Source: RGIG7179 sp051893555 (GTDB lineage Bacteria; Bacillota; Clostridia; Peptostreptococcales; Anaerovoracaceae). From it: 14,506 nucleotides of DNA. The translations under genes and the position numbers were made by a program. Where the stretch lies: positions 1 through 14,506 of the forward strand of contig JBJFHL010000026.1 in NCBI GenBank assembly GCA_051893555.1. Direction: 5' to 3'. Below the pieces are notes generated by a model, which saw only the letters and a program-made list of their open reading frames with translations, ran no database searches and was not told the origin of the DNA. Below are positions 7,122 through 13,736 of this stretch, one piece after another (within the stretch, counting starts at the first letter, position 1; each line of letters starts with the position of its first letter).

Positions 7122-8816
7122 ATGAGAACGAAATCACCTTTTGATGAAAACTGCAGAAATATCCGAGAACTTGTCTATGCTGCAGCGGCCAGGTATCCTG
7201 AAAACAATGCATTCCAAATCAAAGTGAAGGGAGAAATCCAATCCGTTACGTTTACCCAAGTCATCGAAAATCTGGAGGCTCTTGGGACAGAGCTGAAGGC
7301 AAGAGGATTTGACGGATGTTCCATGGGAATCATCGGCGAAAACAGTTATCCATGGTATAGCTGTTATCTGTCCGTGGTCTGCGGCGGCAACGTGGCGGTG
7401 CCGCTTGACAAGGGATTTACGGCAGAAGAACTGGAATCCAGCATCATCCGCAGCCGGATTCGTGTGCTGTTTTACGACGAGAAAATGAAAAAGCTGGTGG
7501 ATCAGGTACGGGCGAACGGAAAGATTCAGGTGGAGGCCTTCGTGTGCATTTCCGGAGAAGGCAATGAATATGAAGAGATGCTGGAAGCAGGCAAGCGGCG
7601 TATGTCAGAAGGTGACTTGTCTTACCGGGATGCTGTCATCGACGAAAATGCACTGGCTGTACTTCTTTTTACCTCCGGCACGACCCAGCAGTCCAAGGCA
7701 GTGATGCTGAGCCAGTATAATATCGTCAGCAATACAATCGATATGTACAATTACGAAGCCTTCTATTCCGACGATGTGAATATGGCGTTTCTGCCGTTCC
7801 ATCACAGCTTCGGACTGGGAGGTGTCATGGTATTTCTGGGTATGGGTGCCTGCAGTGTGTTCTGCGACGGCCTGCGCTATGTGACAAAAAACCTGAAGGA
7901 ATACGGCGTGACGGTTTTCGTCGGTGTACCGCTGATTGTAGAGAACATGTATCGTAAAATCATGAAGGAAGTGGAAAAGCAGGGACTGAGCGGGAAGGTC
8001 AGCATGGGGCTGAAACTCTGCAGTCTGCTGGATAAGGTGGGAATTCATGTCCGCCGTAAGGTATTCGATGCAATCATCCAGCAGCTTGGCGGCAAACTGC
8101 GTCTGATCATCTGTGGTGCAGCGGCACTGGCACCGGAAGTGGCAAAAGGAATGAACGACTTCGGGATCCTGCTGATTCAGGGATATGGTCTAACGGAAAC
8201 TTCACCGGTACTTGCCGCAGAGTCCCATGAATACATGAAAGCCGGTTCTGTGGGAAAACCGATGCCGCGGGTTGAGATGCGAATCGAACATCCGGATGAT
8301 GACGGTATCGGCGAGATTGTCGTAAAGGCTCCAAATGTAATGCTGGGCTACCTGGATCAGCCGGAAGAGACCGCCGCAGTTTTGAAGGACGGCTGGTTCC
8401 ATACAGGCGATCTGGGCACCATTGATGAAGATGGATTTGTCTGGATTCGAGGAAGAAGCAAGAGCGTGATTGTCATGAAAAACGGAAAGAACATCTTCCC
8501 GGAAGAAATCGAAGCGATGATCGATCTGCTGCCGTACGTGACCAACAGCTTGATTTTTACCAGAGAGAAGCATAATGAGCTGGTTCTTTGGGCAAAAATT
8601 GTATATGATCCGAATTACCTGAATGATAATAATATGACGCTGGAAGAACTGCAGAAACAGGCGGAAGCAGACATGGAAGCCATCAACCGGCGGATGCCTG
8701 CTTACAAAGCAGTAAAGCATTTCTTCCTGTCCGATGAGCCGATGATCATGACTACAACGCAGAAGGTAAAGAGAAATCTTGAAATTGCAAGAATCATGAA
8801 GTCTCTGGAGGAATAA
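7122..8816 (+). CDS. AMP-forming acyl-CoA ligase (long-chain fatty acid-CoA ligase-like)
   Basis: This is an adenylate-forming enzyme of the ANL superfamily, expected to activate a carboxylic acid, probably a fatty acid, as acyl-AMP and pass it to CoA. The motifs come in the normal order: phosphate loop TSGTTQQSKAV (184-194), FLPFHHSFG, YGLTETSP (from 355), GWFHTGDLG with D430, RGRSKSVIVMKNGKNIFPEEIEA (hinge and A8), and a C-terminal TTQKVKR in which K548 is the likely catalytic lysine. The phosphate loop departs from the textbook TSGTTGxPKG, with Gln189 for Gly and SKA for PKG; I believe similar variants occur in clostridial relatives. The length of 564 residues is normal, with no obvious signal or membrane helix. 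The 3' end carries the ribosome site of the methyltransferase gene only three bases on. Substrate chain length is not readable from sequence. Confidence 0.9.
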   Translation: MRTKSPFDENCRNIRELVYAAAARYPENNAFQIKVKGEIQSVTFTQVIENLEALGTELKARGFDGCSMGIIGENSYPWYSCYLSVVCGGNVAVPLDKGFTAEELESSIIRSRIRVLFYDEKMKKLVDQVRANGKIQVEAFVCISGEGNEYEEMLEAGKRRMSEGDLSYRDAVIDENALAVLLFTSGTTQQSKAVMLSQYNIVSNTIDMYNYEAFYSDDVNMAFLPFHHSFGLGGVMVFLGMGACSVFCDGLRYVTKNLKEYGVTVFVGVPLIVENMYRKIMKEVEKQGLSGKVSMGLKLCSLLDKVGIHVRRKVFDAIIQQLGGKLRLIICGAAALAPEVAKGMNDFGILLIQGYGLTETSPVLAAESHEYMKAGSVGKPMPRVEMRIEHPDDDGIGEIVVKAPNVMLGYLDQPEETAAVLKDGWFHTGDLGTIDEDGFVWIRGRSKSVIVMKNGKNIFPEEIEAMIDLLPYVTNSLIFTREKHNELVLWAKIVYDPNYLNDNNMTLEELQKQAEADMEAINRRMPAYKAVKHFFLSDEPMIMTTTQKVKRNLEIARIMKSLEE

Positions 8817-8819
8817 TAT

Positions 8820-10187
8820 ATGAGCCTGATGAAAGCGTTTCCTGAAATACTGGAGGCAGGCAAAAGAGAATATGAGAACCTGGAAGCAGGGCGGTTTTTC
8901 GCAGCGGAACACCTGCTGATAACGGATAGCAGTTCCGGCGGATGGAAGAACCGCCTTGTGCTGGGAGAGAACGGGGCCTTTATGAAGGCCCTTCTTCAGG
9001 ATGAGAAAATGGCGGGACAGATACAGATGGTGTATATTGATCCGCCTTTTTTCAGTAAATCGAGTTATGATGCCGTGATCCGTCTGGAGGGAGCAGGGGA
9101 AGACGGAAAGGCTTTATCACTGAAATACCCTGCATATGAGGATGTATGGGAAAAGGGTCTGGAGCAGTATCTGGTTATGCTGACGACACGTCTGCTTCTG
9201 ATCCGTGACCTGCTGTCTGATGAAGGGACCGTATGGGTTCATATGGACTGGCACGCTTCTCATTACGTTCGTCTTCTCATGGATGAAATCTTCGGTGCGG
9301 AGCGGTTTCTCAATGAGATCATCTGGACCTATAAATCCGGTGGTTCCGGAAAAAAACATTTCGCCAGGAAGCATGATACGATCCTTGTATACAGCAAAAC
9401 TTCCCGCTACTATTTCCAGCCGCTGAAAGAAAAATCATATAATCGCGGCCTGAAGCCATACCGGTTCAAGGGTGTCGAGGAGTTTCAGGATGAGACTGGA
9501 TGGTATACCATGGTAAACATGAAAGACGTATGGCAGATCGACATGGTGGGTCGGACGTCTTCGGAGAGAACCGGCTACGCGACCCAGAAACCGGAGGCTC
9601 TGCTGGAGCGAATTCTTTCCTGCAGTACCAGAGAAGGGGATCTATGCGCGGACTTTTTCTGCGGTTCCGGCACTCTGGCGGCAGCAGCACAGCGGATGAA
9701 CCGACGGTGGATCTGCTGTGATTCCGGAAGGCTTGCCGCAGAGGGGACGCTGAAGCGGGTGTGGTCAGAAGGAAAGCTGCCTGCAGAGGTCCTGTTTTCA
9801 TCCTGCGTACCAGAGGGATTCCTGGATCTGCAGTGCAGCAGAGAAGGAGAAGAATATCATCTGACACTGACGGATTATCGTCCCGCGGCCCGAATGATGG
9901 AAGATGACTGGAAGACGGAGGATGGAAGCATGACGGTTAAGACCCTCCGGGAAAAAGATCCTCTGCGGCTGCTGGACAGCTGGAGTCTGGATCTGTCCTT
10001 CGATGGAACCGTACATTGTCCTTCCCAAAAGTTCCTGCGTGACAAGAAGGGGCAGATGGAAACCAGTCTGACGATTCCGGTGGATGCGGTGAACCAGGGA
10101 GAACATGCTGCAATCAGCATCGCAGCCACCGATGTGTTTGGAAACCGGTATCGACGGATTTTGCGAAGGGATGAGGGTGAATTGTGA
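8820..10187 (+). CDS. Orphan beta-class DNA methyltransferase (N4-cytosine or N6-adenine)
   Basis: This is a site-specific amino-group DNA methyltransferase using SAM. The catalytic motif IV DPPF (74-77) precedes the SAM-binding motif DFFCGSGT (278-285), the beta-class order. Between them lie NEIIWTYKSGGSG and KHDTILVYSK, then ERTGYATQKPEALLERIL (motif X region), all typical of the N6/N4 methylase family (PF01555). RRWICCD after motif I supplies the acidic motif II residue. The recognition region between motifs is short. Whether adenine or cytosine is modified cannot be told from DPPF. About 130 residues follow the catalytic domain and look beta-rich, ending in AATDVFGNRYRRIL; I do not recognise this part. 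The start is set by GGAGG at 8807-8811, within the ligase gene. No restriction endonuclease gene is adjacent, so an epigenetic or regulatory role is possible. Confidence 0.9.
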   Translation: MSLMKAFPEILEAGKREYENLEAGRFFAAEHLLITDSSSGGWKNRLVLGENGAFMKALLQDEKMAGQIQMVYIDPPFFSKSSYDAVIRLEGAGEDGKALSLKYPAYEDVWEKGLEQYLVMLTTRLLLIRDLLSDEGTVWVHMDWHASHYVRLLMDEIFGAERFLNEIIWTYKSGGSGKKHFARKHDTILVYSKTSRYYFQPLKEKSYNRGLKPYRFKGVEEFQDETGWYTMVNMKDVWQIDMVGRTSSERTGYATQKPEALLERILSCSTREGDLCADFFCGSGTLAAAAQRMNRRWICCDSGRLAAEGTLKRVWSEGKLPAEVLFSSCVPEGFLDLQCSREGEEYHLTLTDYRPAARMMEDDWKTEDGSMTVKTLREKDPLRLLDSWSLDLSFDGTVHCPSQKFLRDKKGQMETSLTIPVDAVNQGEHAAISIAATDVFGNRYRRILRRDEGEL

Positions 10188-10188
10188 C

Positions 10189-11073
10189 ATGGAAAAGAAG
10201 AAAAAGATTTACAGAACCGCTGCAGATCTGTTCTTTCTGGTCATTGCCTGCAGCGTAGGCGCATTCTCCACCACGGCGGTGATGATTCCCAACGGCCTCA
10301 CCAGCGGCGGACTGACCGGTATCGTGCGTATTCTGCAGAACTTCGTGGATATTGATTTTTCAATCTTGTACTATGCGCTGGCTATCGTCATCTGGTTTAT
10401 CGTCATCGCCATGCTGGGCATGCGGGAAGCGAGAAAGGTTCTGGTGGTGACGCTGCTGTATCCGGCGATCCTGGTCGTTTTCGAGCAGTTGGATTTCCAG
10501 CTGCTGGAGGAAAAGGATGTGATCCTGGCGGCAATCTTCTGCGGTGTGTTCGCCGGTGTGTGTAACGGATTGGTATTCTGGAGAGGTTATTCTTTCTGCG
10601 GCACGGAGTCAGTGGCGAAAATCATCAAGAAGAAAGTACTGCCCCATGTGGATATCAGCCGGATCCTGCTGGTGCTTGACAGCGTGATCATTGTACTTTC
10701 CGCGTTCATTTTCGGGAGAAATATCGCCCTTTATGCACTGGTAACCCAGTTCATCGGATCCAAAATGGTGGACTTTATTATGTACGGCTTTGAGACGAAG
10801 ATTGTGCAGATGCAGATCATCACATCGCGCAGCGAAGAGGTTGCACGGTATATCATATCGGATATTCACCGCGGTGTCTCCAGTTACGATATCGTCGGGG
10901 AATATACCGGACAGCACAGAAAGCAGCTGATCGTGCTCTGTTCACCGCGGGAAAGCATGGTGATCAAGAAGTATCTCATTGATGTGGATCCCTCCGCATT
11001 CGTGACGGTGGTGCAGGTGAACACGGTCTGGGGAGAAGGCCGGGGCTTCACCGACATGGAAGAAGAAAAATAG
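10189..11073 (+). CDS. YitT-family membrane protein with C-terminal DUF2179 domain
   Basis: This is a predicted integral membrane protein of 294 residues; its function is unknown to me. About five to six hydrophobic helices fill residues 10-195, with the family motif PNGLTSGGLTGI in the first third. Residues about 204-285 (KIVQMQIITS to VVQVNTVWGEGRGF) form the soluble DUF2179 domain usually joined to YitT, ending in the conserved G-E-G-R-G-F. I chose ATG 10189 because AGGGTGA (10174-10180) lies eight bases upstream, and because residues read from earlier in-frame starts belong to the methyltransferase reading and do not resemble the family. One base separates it from the methyltransferase stop, so translation is probably coupled. 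A terminator follows 15 bases after the stop. Confidence 0.9.
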   Translation: MEKKKKIYRTAADLFFLVIACSVGAFSTTAVMIPNGLTSGGLTGIVRILQNFVDIDFSILYYALAIVIWFIVIAMLGMREARKVLVVTLLYPAILVVFEQLDFQLLEEKDVILAAIFCGVFAGVCNGLVFWRGYSFCGTESVAKIIKKKVLPHVDISRILLVLDSVIIVLSAFIFGRNIALYALVTQFIGSKMVDFIMYGFETKIVQMQIITSRSEEVARYIISDIHRGVSSYDIVGEYTGQHRKQLIVLCSPRESMVIKKYLIDVDPSAFVTVVQVNTVWGEGRGFTDMEEEK

Positions 11074-11088
11074 GATATCTGATACGAA

Positions 11089-11119
11089 AAAAGGCGGTAC
11101 GATCCGCCTTTTCGATTTT
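11089..11119 (+). terminator. Intrinsic terminator after yitT
   Basis: A perfect 9-bp stem AAAAGGCGG/CCGCCTTTT (11089-11097 with 11104-11112), with a six-base loop, is followed by CGATTTT. It is the end of the ygiQ/ligase/methyltransferase/yitT run. The A-run before it gives some ability to act on the opposite strand too, but no minus-strand gene ends here. Confidence 0.82.
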
Positions 11120-11198
11120 ACATACATTTAACTTTTCTTTCCTCATACTTCACGTTAGAATAGAATTGTAAAAGATAAAAAAGGAGAAGGAAAAGAAA

Positions 11199-12962
11199 AT
11201 GGATTTTTTCGGTGTATTGCAGTTAGTGGGAGGCCTGTGTCTGTTCCTGTTCGGCATGGAGACCATGGGAGATGGTCTGAAGCGGGCGTCCGGAAGTAAA
11301 TTGGAAGAAATACTCGGCAAACTGACATCCAGCGTACCGAAGGGCGTGCTGCTGGGGACTGTGGTGACAGCAGTCATACAGAGTTCTTCCGCTACGACGG
11401 TCATGCTGGTCGGTTTCGTGAACTCAGGACTCATGCAGCTTCGGCAGGCGATTCCGGTGATCATGGGAGCGAATATCGGTACCACTGCCACCGCCTGGCT
11501 CCTCAGCCTGTCCGGGCTGGAAGGCGACAGCTTCTTTATACAGATGCTGAAACCCATGTCCTTCTCCCCGATTCTGGCAGCCATCGCCATCGTCTTCATG
11601 ATGTTCCTGAAGAGTGAAAAGAAATATAACATCGGTATGGTCCTCATCGGCTTCGCTGTCCTCATGTACGGCATGGATATCATGAGCTCTGCTGTAAAGC
11701 CTCTGGCAGATGTGCCGGAATTTGTAAGCATACTGACCATGTTCAGCAACCCGATTCTGGGTGTGGCAGCCGGTGCAGTTTTCACTGCTGCCATTCAGAG
11801 TTCGTCCGCTTCCGTGGGTATCCTGCAGGCACTTTGCCGGACCGGTGCAGTAACCTATGGGACAACCATTCCGATCATCATGGGGCAGAACATCGGAACC
11901 TGCATCACAGCGATCCTGTCTTCCATCGGTGCGAATAAAGGTGCGAAACGGGTAGCTGCAGTTCATCTGTCCTTTAATCTGATCGGTACGGTTTTGTTCC
12001 TTGTGGCATTTTACACCGCCAACGCAGTGCTGGATTTCGGTTTTCTCCATTCTGTCGTCAATCCAGCTGATGTGGCAGTGATTCATAGCCTGTTTAATGT
12101 GGCATCGACACTTGTACTGCTTCCGTTTACCAGAGGCCTGGAAAGGCTGGCAAATCTGGTGGTAAAGGATGCGCCGGAGGAAAAGAAACGGGATGCGACC
12201 CTGAATCTTCTGGACGACCGTTTCCTGGAAAATCCGGGATTTGCAGCAGCCCAGTGCAAAACCGTTGCGGTTAAGATGGCGAATCTGACCCGGGATTGCA
12301 TTTTCGCTGCCATGAAGCTGATGACGGTATTCGACCGGGATCAGTGTGATTATGTCTATCTGCTGGAAGAGAAGGTAGACCGCTATGAGGATGCGCTGGG
12401 AGCCTATATCGTCCGGCTGTCCAGACTGGATCTCAGTGAAAAAGACAATAAAATGCTTTCCGCCATCCTGCATAATATCGGGGATCTGGAGCGTATCACA
12501 GACCATGCACGGAACATTGCGGAAACTGCAGAAGAACTTCACAGAAAAAACCTCGCTTTCACGCCAGGTGCCCAGGCGGAAGTCAAGGTATTCATGGATG
12601 CGGTAAGGGAAATCGTCAACCTTGCTGTTGATTCCTTCGAGGAAAATGATCTCCAGAAGGCAGGTGAGGTGGAACCGCTGGAGGATGTCATTGACATGAT
12701 CCATGCGGAAGTGAAGAACCGTCATGTACGCCGCCTGCAGGAAGGCATCTGCACCATCGAGCAGGGCTTCATCCTTTCCGATCTGGGAACCAACCTGGAA
12801 CGTGTGGCCGACCACTGCTCCAATCTGGCAGTCTGCGTCATCGAGCAGGAGAAGGGCGAGTTCGACATGCATCATTTCCTGGATGACATGAAAAAATACG
12901 ATACAGACGGCTTCGAAGAGAAGATGCGAAAATACGACGCAAAATACACACTCCCGGCATAA
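11199..12962 (+). CDS. Na/Pi cotransporter-family protein with PhoU-like C-terminal domain
   Basis: This is a membrane transporter of the Na+/phosphate symporter family (PF02690), 587 residues. Two inverted-repeat halves each carry the signature QSSS: VIQSSSATTVMLVGF at Q61 and AIQSSSASVGILQAL at Q200, both followed by GANIGTT- or GQNIGTC-type segments. Residues after about 345 are soluble and helical, with ILHNIGDLERITDHARNIAE and LGTNLERVADHCSNLAV; these two E-R-x-x-D-H repeats are the PhoU fold, common in bacterial members. Phosphate as substrate is inferred from the family. AAGGAGAAGG (11181-11190) precedes the start. A possible -10 TAGAAT sits at 11156-11161 without a convincing -35, so the promoter is unclear; 11120-11180 otherwise shows nothing. 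The gene stands alone between two terminators. The stop codon lies in the loop of its own terminator. Confidence 0.92.
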   Translation: MDFFGVLQLVGGLCLFLFGMETMGDGLKRASGSKLEEILGKLTSSVPKGVLLGTVVTAVIQSSSATTVMLVGFVNSGLMQLRQAIPVIMGANIGTTATAWLLSLSGLEGDSFFIQMLKPMSFSPILAAIAIVFMMFLKSEKKYNIGMVLIGFAVLMYGMDIMSSAVKPLADVPEFVSILTMFSNPILGVAAGAVFTAAIQSSSASVGILQALCRTGAVTYGTTIPIIMGQNIGTCITAILSSIGANKGAKRVAAVHLSFNLIGTVLFLVAFYTANAVLDFGFLHSVVNPADVAVIHSLFNVASTLVLLPFTRGLERLANLVVKDAPEEKKRDATLNLLDDRFLENPGFAAAQCKTVAVKMANLTRDCIFAAMKLMTVFDRDQCDYVYLLEEKVDRYEDALGAYIVRLSRLDLSEKDNKMLSAILHNIGDLERITDHARNIAETAEELHRKNLAFTPGAQAEVKVFMDAVREIVNLAVDSFEENDLQKAGEVEPLEDVIDMIHAEVKNRHVRRLQEGICTIEQGFILSDLGTNLERVADHCSNLAVCVIEQEKGEFDMHHFLDDMKKYDTDGFEEKMRKYDAKYTLPA

Positions 12963-12987
12963 CCAACGTGCCGGGGGTTCTTTTTTT
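12951..12987 (+). terminator. Intrinsic terminator overlapping the end of the Na/Pi gene
   Basis: Stem CCCGGCA (12953-12959) with TGCCGGG (12969-12975), extendable outwards by two or three pairs, is followed by TTCTTTTTTT (12978-12987). The stem begins in the last codons of the transporter and the TAA stop is at the edge of the loop, so termination and translation end together. Confidence 0.88.
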
Positions 12988-13008
12988 GCAGAGAGTATGT
13001 TTTTAGAA

Positions 13009-13037
13009 TTGATTCCATAGGCGTTACGTGATATAAT
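13009..13037 (+). promoter_or_regulatory. Near-consensus promoter of the toxin-antitoxin operon
   Basis: TTGATT (13009-13014) and perfect TATAAT (13032-13037) are separated by 17 bases, with TG at 13029-13030 giving an extended -10. Transcription should start near 13044, about 24 bases before the antitoxin ATG. It is the clearest promoter in the window. Confidence 0.82.
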
Positions 13038-13053
13038 TTGCATATATAATTTG
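13028..13053 (+). repeat. 13-bp tandem repeat over the toxin-antitoxin -10 region, possible operator
   Basis: Bases 13028-13040 and 13041-13053 are tandem 13-mers sharing the identical last ten bases ATATAATTTG. The first copy contains the -10 box; the second spans the likely transcription start. Phd/YefM antitoxins usually repress their own promoter, so the repeat may be the binding site. This is an inference from position only, and low-complexity AT sequence can repeat by chance. Confidence 0.45.
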
Positions 13054-13067
13054 AGGAGGACAATGAT

Positions 13068-13346
13068 ATGCTTTCTTTACAAGAATCAATAAGACCATCT
13101 GCAGATTTAAGAAACCATTATAATGAAATATCAAAACAGTGCAGGGAAGGGAAAGAAGCTGTAATCATTACGGTAAATGGACGTGGAGATACGGTATCTC
13201 TCTCCTATGAGGAATACAAAAACATGAAATCGCGAATCGAGCTGCTGGAGATTCTCGCAGAAGCGGAAGACGATGTAAAAAATGGACGTATCGCACCGAT
13301 GCGTGATACCTTCGATGAACTGCGTGCTATGCTGCAGGAGGTATGA
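13068..13346 (+). CDS. Phd/YefM-family antitoxin
   Basis: This small 92-residue protein is the likely antitoxin and autorepressor of a type II toxin-antitoxin pair. Its first half follows the Phd/YefM pattern: SIRPSADLRNHYNEISKQCREGKEAVIITVNGRGDTVSLSYEEY, with the AVIITVNGRGDTV strand-turn typical of the DNA-binding domain. The second half is a charged helix (ELLEILAEAEDDVKNGR) that would wrap the toxin. GGAGG at 13055-13059, eight bases before ATG, is a strong ribosome site. The next gene begins two bases after the stop in the preferred reading. The region is visibly more AT-rich than the genes upstream, in line with a mobile accessory module. Confidence 0.88.
   Translation: MLSLQESIRPSADLRNHYNEISKQCREGKEAVIITVNGRGDTVSLSYEEYKNMKSRIELLEILAEAEDDVKNGRIAPMRDTFDELRAMLQEV
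13336..13341 (+). promoter_or_regulatory. Ribosome binding site that decides the toxin start
   Basis: AGGAGG at 13336-13341 is only one base from ATG 13343 but seven bases from the in-frame TTG at 13349. Spacing therefore favours TTG as the real start. Confidence 0.65.
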
Positions 13347-13348
13347 TT

Positions 13349-13666
13349 TTGAAGTACAGAATTGCTCGTACTGACACTGCAGATGCAGGAATCAGAAAGA
13401 TTATTTTATATGTGGCACAAAACTTCGGTAATGCTGCAGCAATGGAAAAACTTGATGAAATCGAATCCGGCATAATGAATCTGAGTGAGAATCCAAAACT
13501 GGGAACAGAACCAAGATATCCTGTGCTGCGGAGACAGGGGTACAAGGTGCTTGTTCTGAAAAAGGATCTGGTATTTTACAAAATCAATGAGGTGAAGAAA
13601 GAGGTCATGATTTATGCCGTTGTGGACCAGCGGCAGGATTATCTGAACATTATCCGCGGGCTGTAA
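13349..13666 (+). CDS. RelE/ParE-family toxin
   Basis: This is the likely toxin partner of the preceding antitoxin, about 105 residues. The sequence follows the RelE/ParE fold: an N-terminal strand KYRIARTDTA, two helices (IRKIILYVAQNF and AAMEKLDEIESGIMNL), then strands GYKVLVLKKDLVFYKINEVKKEVMIYAVVDQRQD. The R-x-L-x-x-x-x-Y-x-x-x-Y pattern and the terminal basic VVDQRQDYL are the usual landmarks. Whether it acts as an mRNA interferase (RelE type) or a gyrase poison (ParE type) is not clear. I prefer TTG 13349 for ribosome-site spacing; ATG 13343, overlapping the antitoxin stop by two bases, would add two residues. No terminator follows before the next gene. Confidence 0.86.
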   Translation: MKYRIARTDTADAGIRKIILYVAQNFGNAAAMEKLDEIESGIMNLSENPKLGTEPRYPVLRRQGYKVLVLKKDLVFYKINEVKKEVMIYAVVDQRQDYLNIIRGL

Positions 13667-13697
13667 AATTCAGTATGCCATCATTATGAAATTGTGT

Positions 13698-13715
13698 CTG
13701 TATGAGAGGATACAG
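13698..13715 (+). promoter_or_regulatory. Small perfect inverted repeat between toxin gene and ydcF-like gene
   Basis: CTGTAT (13698-13703) and ATACAG (13710-13715) are exact reverse complements around GAGAGG. There is no T tract, so it is not a terminator. It could be an operator or leader hairpin for the downstream gene, or chance. Confidence 0.3.
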
Positions 13716-13736
13716 CGAAAAAGAAGGTGAAAAATT

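Noticed and set aside
10105..10188. ATG at 10105 as start of yitT
   Set aside because: It would overlap the methyltransferase by more than 80 bases. A good ribosome site precedes ATG 10189, where family similarity starts.
11424..13043. Long minus-strand open frame (539 codons) opposite the Na/Pi transporter
   Set aside because: It crosses the transporter terminator and the toxin-antitoxin promoter, is rich in His/Gln/Cys in a way typical of shadow frames, and matches no family I know.
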